Source of the DNA: JALCLA01 sp965653565
GTDB lineage: Bacteria > Pseudomonadota > Gammaproteobacteria > Xanthomonadales > Xanthomonadaceae
Direction: 5' to 3'
Length of the DNA: 36,907 bases
NCBI GenBank assembly: GCA_965653565.1
Contig: CBFHAI010000044.1
Location: 1-36,907, forward strand
Below are positions 31,319 to 36,907 of the stretch, piece by piece. Below the pieces are notes generated by a model. It saw only the letters and a program-made list of their open reading frames with translations. It was not told the DNA's origin and made no database searches. The position numbers and the translations under genes were made by a program. Every line of letters begins with the position of its first letter. Positions within the stretch are counted from its first letter, which is position 1.

Positions 31319-34300
31319 TCAGCGGCGCGCATCCCGCGAGCGCGCACCGTGGCCGGCGCCGCTGCCGCCGGCCGGACCGCGGTCGATCACATCGATCTGC
31401 GGCTTGTCCCAGCTGCCCTGCACGCGATAGACGGTGCGCGCCATCTGCTTGATCGGCTGCTGGAACATCGCCTGCGCCACGGCGCCTAGCGCGGCGCCCG
31501 CCGGGCCCGCCGCCAGCGCGCCGAGCGCGGGCAGCACGCTGCCGGCGCGCGGCAGCACTTCCATGGTCTGGTCGTAGTCTTTTTGCTTGAGACCGGTGCG
31601 GCCGCGCACGCGGATTTCGGCGGCCGGACCATCGATGCGCAGATCGTCGGTGAAGGCGTTGCCGCCATCGAGCGTGAAGCTGCCGTCGATGCGATTGAAG
31701 GCCAGGCCGGATTTGAAGAAATCGCTGAAATCGAGCGCCAAGCGGCGCGGAATTTCGGTCAGGCTGAGCAGGCCGAACAGACGTCCGGCGCCGGGCTCGA
31801 CTTCGAGAACGCGGCCCTTGCCGACCTGCGCGGTCAATGTGCCGTGCACTTTTTCCAGTTCGAACGCGGCCGGCGCACCGGGCCAGGTCGCCTGCAATTG
31901 CGCCGTCGTGCTGCCGCCGGCGATCAGTTCCGAAAAGCCCAGCGCGCGCAACATCGCGCCCAGATCCTGCGCCGCGAAATCGATATGGAAGTTGGAACGC
32001 TCGCCGCCGTCGATGCGCATCCAGTCGCCGCTGGCGCGTAATTCGAGGGCTTTCGACGTGGTGTCGAAATGTTCGACGTGCAGGCCTTCGGGGGTCGGAT
32101 AGGTTTCGAGTTTGGTCTTGCCGAGCGAAGCTTCGCCGAAGCGGAAATCGGCGATCGTCAGATGCAGCGCGGGGATTCCGGCCGGATCGGCACTGGTCAG
32201 CGCACTGGGGCCGCTGGGCGTTTGCGACGGCCAGTGCAGGCGCTCGAAATCGGCGCTGATGCCGCGCGCGGCGATATCCGCAGTGGGAATCTGCACCTTG
32301 CCTTGCAGCGGTTCGCCGATGAAGGCGATGTCGAGGGTGCCCGCGGCATCGCGCGCGTAGGTGATGCGGGTTTCGGCGAAGGCGCGATCGAGCAGATCGA
32401 GTTCGCCGGCATAAAGATCGGCGTATTGCAGACCCGGGCCGTCGCCAGTGCTCGACAAGGCGAACGCGGCCCAGCCGGCGGCATCGAGCACCGGCACCTG
32501 GCCGACGGCGACCAGGCCTGCGGCCGGCGCCTGCGTGTCGGGCGCGTCGCCGAACGCGGCGACGCCGGTGAACGCGCCGCCTTCCGGCAAACGGCCGCGC
32601 AAACGCAATAATTCGCCGAGACGCAGATCGATTTCGCCCTGCGACACCGGCAATTCGAGTTGCAGATTCAAGCCCAGGCGCGCGTCGGCTTCCTTGCGCA
32701 ACGGTGCGGGCAGCACCAGCGCGGTGCCGGCCAGATCGGAACGCACCTGCAACTGCTGTTTGGTCTTGCCGTCGCTGTCGCGCGGCACCGTCAGCTGCAT
32801 CGTCCACTCGGAATTGCCATCGAGAAACGGTTGCAGCCAGTGCAGGCCCGGATATGGCTGCAACAGCGCATCGGCGGCGAAACGGCCGCGCAGGCTGGCT
32901 TCGGCGCTGCGCGATTCGTCCGAGGTGTAGCCGCCTACCGCCACACTCAACGCGCCGGTGCCCTTGGCGAAACCGACGCGCAACTCGTCGGCGGAAAACC
33001 CGCGTTGGCTGAAGCGCACGCGGCCGCTGGCTTCCTTGAAATCCAGGCCCCAGTCTTCTTCGCGCAAATCGGCACGCAGCAGATCGGCGCGGCCGTCGAG
33101 CTCGAATTCGCCGAGCGTGGGTTTCAGCGGAATGTGCAGTGCCAAACCGATGTCGGCCGAACCGCCGACCGCGAGGCCCGACAGATAATTTCCGTAGCGC
33201 TGTTGCAACGGGCTGCTGCGCAACAGCGTGAGCAGCGACGGGCCGCTGCCGCCGCCGTCGACCTGCAGTTCGAGGATCGGATCGCGCAGATCGGCGATGC
33301 CGCCATGCGCGCGTTCGATGCGATTGCCGAGAATCGCGCCGGACAGATCGATTTCGAGGCCTTCATCGACGAAGCGCGCAGTGCCCGACACCGCTTCGCC
33401 GGGCGGCCAGTCGTGCCGGAAACGCAGACTCATGTCGCGCAATTCGGCGAGCGCCTCGAAGTGGCCGTGCTTGTTGCGGAACGGCCAGTCGTCGGCATCG
33501 CCGTAGACGACGGCGCGACCGCTCGCGACCTGTCCCGACACCAGGGCATCGTCGAGCCATTGCACCGCCTTGGGCGGCATCTTGTTGATGATCCAGAAGT
33601 GCTTGGCCGCCGTCACCGGCGTCGATTCGACATCGGCGCGCAGGTCGAGGAACGGTTTACTGCCATCGCCCTGCAGCCAGATGCCGCCGTCGATCGTGAA
33701 CGCGTAATCTTCGGCGCGGAACGCCAAGCCCGCGGCTTCGATGCGCCAGCCCGGCTCGCCGGGATAAATGTTCACCGCCCCGCGCACCGACTGCGACATC
33801 GGCGCGCGCAACACGCCCGGCGCGTCGACGACCAGCGGCGCGGCCTGCACGTCGATGTTCATCACGCCGCTGTCGGCGTGCAGCGCGCCGGCGAAACCTT
33901 CGACGCCGGGCACGCGCCCGGCCGGCTGCCAGCCGACGTTGCCGAGCTGCGCATCGACGCGATAGTTTTTCGCATCGGTCCAGTCGATATCGAATTGCGA
34001 CACGTGGCCGCGCGGCGTCGCCAGATAAAGCCAGCGGCGCAGCGCCGGCGACGGCTTCGAGCTGAGCATCGCGAGGCTGAGCAGCGGACCGAGTTCGACA
34101 TCGCGCAGCGACGTCCGCAACGACGCGCCGCCGTCGACGCTCACGTGTTGGAGATGCGTGCGCGCATCGCCGGCATCGAGATCGAGTTCGGCCACGTCGA
34201 GCGTCCAGCCGGTGCCGCTGCGCTGCCAGCGCAGGGCTGCAGCAACGCGATCGAGGCCGTAGCGCGGATCGACGCTGCGCTTGTCGGCGGCGGCGGCGGC

Positions 34301-35167
34301 GCCGGATTCGAGGTCGATCGGTTCGAGCCCGATCGGTTCGGCACCGCGGAATTGCAGCGGCGACAGCGTCGCTTCGAGCCTGGCCGATTCGAGCCGGCGC
34401 GCCGCGATCGTCAACCATACGCCGACATCGCCGCGGCCCTCGACGATTTCGACCCCGCCGAGCGGCGTGCCGCCGAACCACGGCGCCAGTGATAAATCTT
34501 CGCCGCCGAGCCAGGCGCTGCCGTCCTGCAGTTCGCGATCCATGTCGGCGACCAGATGCAGCGGCGGGGTGTCGTCGAAACGCGCGACGACACCGAGCCG
34601 AAAACGATCGCCGACCGTGCGCAGGCGCGCATCGATGCGATGCAGCGTCCATTCGCGCGCACTGCCCGCATCGCGGAAACGCAGTTGCGCATCTTCGATC
34701 TGCAACTCGCCCAGGCCGTCGAGCTGGCGCAGGTCGAAACTGCCGCCCGGCCGCGCCGCGAGGCCTTCCAGACGCCATTCGCCGGCGGCGTTGCGATCGA
34801 GCACCAGATCCGGACCGCGCACGCGCACGATGGTGAGCGGCACGCCGGGCAGGAAGCCGGCGTAGGCGTTGATCTGCAATTGCGCCTGGCCGATTTCGAG
34901 CACGTCGTCGCCCTGCCCGATGCGCAGATTGGTCACGCCCAGCAGCGGGCCTTTGCGGCTCCAGTGCGCGACCACCGCATCGAGCGCCACCGGCCGGCCG
35001 ATGCGTTCGCTCAGCCATTGCGCCACGTCGTCGGGATGGCGCGCGAGCACCGGCAGCATGCGGTCGGCGATCGCCACCGCCACCGCCAGCAGGATCACCA
35101 GCGTCGCCAGCCCATAAACGAACAGGCGCCGCACGCGGCGCAGGCGCCGCCGCAGCGGCGTGGTCAT
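31319..35167 (-). CDS. yhdP: YhdP family AsmA-like protein
   Basis: A 1282-residue envelope protein of the YhdP branch of the AsmA/TamB superfamily, which in E. coli forms a bridge moving phospholipids from the inner to the outer membrane, partly redundantly with TamB and YdbH. A basic N-terminus and one membrane anchor (FVYGLATLVILLAVAVAIAD, about 16-35) are followed by a very long periplasmic beta-rich region. The N-terminal LARHPDDVAQWLSERIGRPV and the C-terminal AQDLGAMLRALGFSELIAGG, GRLFGLLSLTEIPRRL and DYDQTMEVLPRAGSVLPALG segments are characteristic. Its length is close to E. coli YhdP (1266). It starts 33 bp after the rng stop and precedes tldD by 114 bp, as in E. coli. Confidence 0.96.
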   Translation of the reverse strand: MTTPLRRRLRRVRRLFVYGLATLVILLAVAVAIADRMLPVLARHPDDVAQWLSERIGRPVALDAVVAHWSRKGPLLGVTNLRIGQGDDVLEIGQAQLQINAYAGFLPGVPLTIVRVRGPDLVLDRNAAGEWRLEGLAARPGGSFDLRQLDGLGELQIEDAQLRFRDAGSAREWTLHRIDARLRTVGDRFRLGVVARFDDTPPLHLVADMDRELQDGSAWLGGEDLSLAPWFGGTPLGGVEIVEGRGDVGVWLTIAARRLESARLEATLSPLQFRGAEPIGLEPIDLESGAAAAADKRSVDPRYGLDRVAAALRWQRSGTGWTLDVAELDLDAGDARTHLQHVSVDGGASLRTSLRDVELGPLLSLAMLSSKPSPALRRWLYLATPRGHVSQFDIDWTDAKNYRVDAQLGNVGWQPAGRVPGVEGFAGALHADSGVMNIDVQAAPLVVDAPGVLRAPMSQSVRGAVNIYPGEPGWRIEAAGLAFRAEDYAFTIDGGIWLQGDGSKPFLDLRADVESTPVTAAKHFWIINKMPPKAVQWLDDALVSGQVASGRAVVYGDADDWPFRNKHGHFEALAELRDMSLRFRHDWPPGEAVSGTARFVDEGLEIDLSGAILGNRIERAHGGIADLRDPILELQVDGGGSGPSLLTLLRSSPLQQRYGNYLSGLAVGGSADIGLALHIPLKPTLGEFELDGRADLLRADLREEDWGLDFKEASGRVRFSQRGFSADELRVGFAKGTGALSVAVGGYTSDESRSAEASLRGRFAADALLQPYPGLHWLQPFLDGNSEWTMQLTVPRDSDGKTKQQLQVRSDLAGTALVLPAPLRKEADARLGLNLQLELPVSQGEIDLRLGELLRLRGRLPEGGAFTGVAAFGDAPDTQAPAAGLVAVGQVPVLDAAGWAAFALSSTGDGPGLQYADLYAGELDLLDRAFAETRITYARDAAGTLDIAFIGEPLQGKVQIPTADIAARGISADFERLHWPSQTPSGPSALTSADPAGIPALHLTIADFRFGEASLGKTKLETYPTPEGLHVEHFDTTSKALELRASGDWMRIDGGERSNFHIDFAAQDLGAMLRALGFSELIAGGSTTAQLQATWPGAPAAFELEKVHGTLTAQVGKGRVLEVEPGAGRLFGLLSLTEIPRRLALDFSDFFKSGLAFNRIDGSFTLDGGNAFTDDLRIDGPAAEIRVRGRTGLKQKDYDQTMEVLPRAGSVLPALGALAAGPAGAALGAVAQAMFQQPIKQMARTVYRVQGSWDKPQIDVIDRGPAGGSGAGHGARSRDARR

Positions 35168-35200
35168 GCCGCGCCCCGGTTCGTCGACGGCTGCCGCACG

Positions 35201-36685
35201 CTAGAGCAGCACCACGTCATATTGTTCCTGCGCGTACTGCTCGTCGGGCTGGAAACGGATGGTCTTGCCGATGAATTCTTCCAGTTCGGCGACCGCGGCC
35301 GATTCTTCTTCGAGGATCTTCGCGACCACTTTCGGCGAGGCCAGCACGAGCAGTTTTTCGGCCTCGAACTGCCGCACCGCGCGGGTTATCTCGCGGAAGA
35401 TTTCGTAGCACACGGTTTCCGAGGTTTTCAGATTGCCGCGGCCCATGCAGGTGTGGCATTTCTCGCACAGTTGGCGCTCGAGGCTTTCGGTGGTGCGCTT
35501 GCGCGTCATCTCGACCAGGCCCAGCGGCGAGAATTCGTACACCGTGGTCTTGGCGTGATCGCGCAGCAGCGATTTCTCCAGCGTGCGCAGCACCTGGCGG
35601 CGGTGCTCGGCGTCGGTCATATCGATGAAATCGATGATGATGATGCCGCCCAGATTGCGCAGCCGCAGTTGCCGGGCCGCGGCCTGCGCGGCTTCCAGGT
35701 TGGTGCGGTAGACGGTTTCCTCGAGGTTGCGATGGCCGAGGAAGGCGCCGGTGTTGACGTCGATGGTGGTCATCGCCTCGGTCTGGTCCACGATCAGATA
35801 GCCGCCGGATTTCAGCGGCACTTCCTTGTGCATCGCGCGCTGGATTTCGTCTTCCACCCCGTACAGATCGAAGATCGGCCGCTCGCCCGGGTAATGTTCG
35901 ATGCGATCGGCCAAATCCGGCATGAACTGGGCCGCGAAACGCTGGGTGCGCTCGTAGGTTTCGCGCGAATCGACGCGCACTTTTTCGACGTCGCGCCGCA
36001 TCAGGTCGCGCAATGCGCGCAGCGGCAGCGAGAGGTCTTCGTAGATGCAGCTGCCGAGCGGCGCGGGCCCGATCGCGGCACGTACCGCTTCCCAGGCCTT
36101 GCCGAGATAAGCCACGTCTTCGGCCAGCGCTTCGGCGCTCTGGCCTTCGGCGTTGGTGCGCACGATGTAGCCGGCCGGCGCATCGCGGATGATGTCGGCC
36201 AGTGTGTTTTTCAGGCGCGCGCGTTCGGCTTCGTCTTCGATGCGCGCCGAAACGCCGAGCACGCGGCCGTACGGCAGCAGCACGAGATAACGCGACGGAA
36301 TGCTCAGCTGCGTGGTGAGGCGCGCGCCCTTGGTGCCGATCGGATCCTTCACCACCTGCACCACGATTTCCTGGCCGTCGCGCACCAGCTCGGCGATCGG
36401 CGGCGTGGCCACCGAGGGCGGCGGCGGTTCGTCGCTGTCGACCGCATCGGCCGGCGCCGCGCGCAGGATATCCGACGCATGCAGGAACGCCGCGCGTTCC
36501 AGGCCGACGTCGACGAACGCCGCCTGCATGCCCGGCATCACGCGCAGCACACGGCCCTTGTAGATGTTGCCGACGTAGCCGCGGCGCGAGGTGCGCTCGA
36601 TGTGTACCTCCTGCAGCATGCCGTTTTCGACCACGCCCACGCGGGTTTCGCGCGGCGTGACATTGATCAGGATTTCTTCCGACAT
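35201..36685 (-). CDS. rng: Ribonuclease G
   Basis: This endoribonuclease of the RNase E/G family matures the 5' end of 16S rRNA and takes part in mRNA decay. The 494 residues begin MSEEILINVTPRETRVGVVE. The S1-like RNA-binding domain (about 38-125) starts VGNIYKGRVLRVMPGMQAAF. Catalytic metal ligands are D309 in TTIDVNTGAF and D352 in IIIDFIDM. The Zn-link cysteines lie in LCEKCHTCMGRG (C407, C410, C413). There is no long C-terminal scaffold, which separates it from RNase E. An insert rich in Pro/Asp (about 79-97) lies within the S1 domain. The upstream-extended frame is rejected by homology. Confidence 0.97.
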   Translation of the reverse strand: MSEEILINVTPRETRVGVVENGMLQEVHIERTSRRGYVGNIYKGRVLRVMPGMQAAFVDVGLERAAFLHASDILRAAPADAVDSDEPPPPSVATPPIAELVRDGQEIVVQVVKDPIGTKGARLTTQLSIPSRYLVLLPYGRVLGVSARIEDEAERARLKNTLADIIRDAPAGYIVRTNAEGQSAEALAEDVAYLGKAWEAVRAAIGPAPLGSCIYEDLSLPLRALRDLMRRDVEKVRVDSRETYERTQRFAAQFMPDLADRIEHYPGERPIFDLYGVEDEIQRAMHKEVPLKSGGYLIVDQTEAMTTIDVNTGAFLGHRNLEETVYRTNLEAAQAAARQLRLRNLGGIIIIDFIDMTDAEHRRQVLRTLEKSLLRDHAKTTVYEFSPLGLVEMTRKRTTESLERQLCEKCHTCMGRGNLKTSETVCYEIFREITRAVRQFEAEKLLVLASPKVVAKILEEESAAVAELEEFIGKTIRFQPDEQYAQEQYDVVLL

Positions 36686-36812
36686 GAGCCGTGTGTAGTC
36701 CGTAACAGGAATTCGGGTGCCGCCGCTGTCGGAATAGCGGCGGGCTCTATGCGTGGCGGGACGGCGCTGCGAAGGTCGGCGGGCAGCGCGGCGCGCGCTT
36801 CGCACGCTGCGC

Positions 36813-36907
36813 TCAAACGTCGAACTCCCGCAGCAGGCGCGCGGTTTCGAACAGCGGCAGACCCATCACGCCACTGTAGCTGCCCGCCAGATGCGAAATG
36901 AAGGCCG
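36813..36907 (-). CDS. maf: Maf family nucleotide pyrophosphatase (3' end only)
   Basis: The last 30 codons and stop of a gene cut by the window edge. The peptide AFISHLAGSYSGVMGLPLFE then TARLLREFDV is the conserved C-terminus of Maf proteins, house-cleaning pyrophosphatases acting on dTTP, UTP and modified nucleotides. Its place immediately upstream of rng repeats the E. coli yhdE-rng-yhdP-tldD order. The 127-bp gap to rng shows no clear promoter. Catalytic residues are outside the window. Confidence 0.88.
   Translation of the reverse strand, partial: AFISHLAGSYSGVMGLPLFETARLLREFDV

Noticed and set aside
34556..36901. 781-codon + strand frame across yhdP and rng
   Set aside because: Shadow of two well-supported - strand genes.

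Overview
The window is a chromosomal segment of a GC-rich gammaproteobacterium, most likely of the order Lysobacterales (Xanthomonadales). The evidence is the gene order frr-uppS-cdsA-dxr-rseP-bamA-skp-lpxD-fabZ-lpxA-lpxB-rnhB-dnaE-accA-tilS, the second block maf-rng-yhdP-tldD, and two kinds of dispersed repeat that I associate with xanthomonads: a multi-hairpin repeat at 1-200 and GGGAATC heptad arrays around lpxB. I cannot name the genus. No phage, transposase, CRISPR array, tRNA or rRNA was seen.

Layout. 1-517 holds no credible gene; it is an island of hairpins and short degenerate repeats. A zinc/cobalt-type cation diffusion facilitator follows (518-1468). From 1611 to 13322 runs a long + strand cluster for ribosome recycling (frr), undecaprenyl-PP, CDP-diacylglycerol and MEP-pathway isoprenoid synthesis (uppS, cdsA, dxr), the sigma-E pathway site-2 protease (rseP), outer-membrane protein assembly (bamA, skp) and lipid A synthesis (lpxD, fabZ, lpxA, lpxB). 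Many junctions overlap by 4 bp (GTGA or ATGA). rnhB, a YkvA/DUF1232-like gene, dnaE, a large secreted repeat protein, accA, tilS, xseB and ispA continue on the + strand to an intrinsic terminator at 24584-24615.

From 24623 most genes are on the - strand: a secreted 14-repeat RCC1-like protein, a DUF4870 membrane protein, pmbA (tldE), tldD, yhdP, rng and the 3' end of maf at the window edge. darP is the only + strand gene there, divergent from pmbA and convergent with tldD, so both subunits of the TldD/TldE protease lie within 0.8 kb of each other.

The less ordinary content is: (i) two inverted-repeat elements with G-rich heptad arms on either side of lpxB, which appear to supply both ends of the lpxB reading frame; (ii) two unrelated secreted repeat proteins placed among housekeeping genes, both ending in a hydrophobic-x-x-DGFE-x-x tail; (iii) the repeat island at the window start, where the usual rpsB-tsf-pyrH neighbours of frr are missing. 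I found no clear new multi-gene system; the repeat elements and the shared DGFE tail are the best leads.
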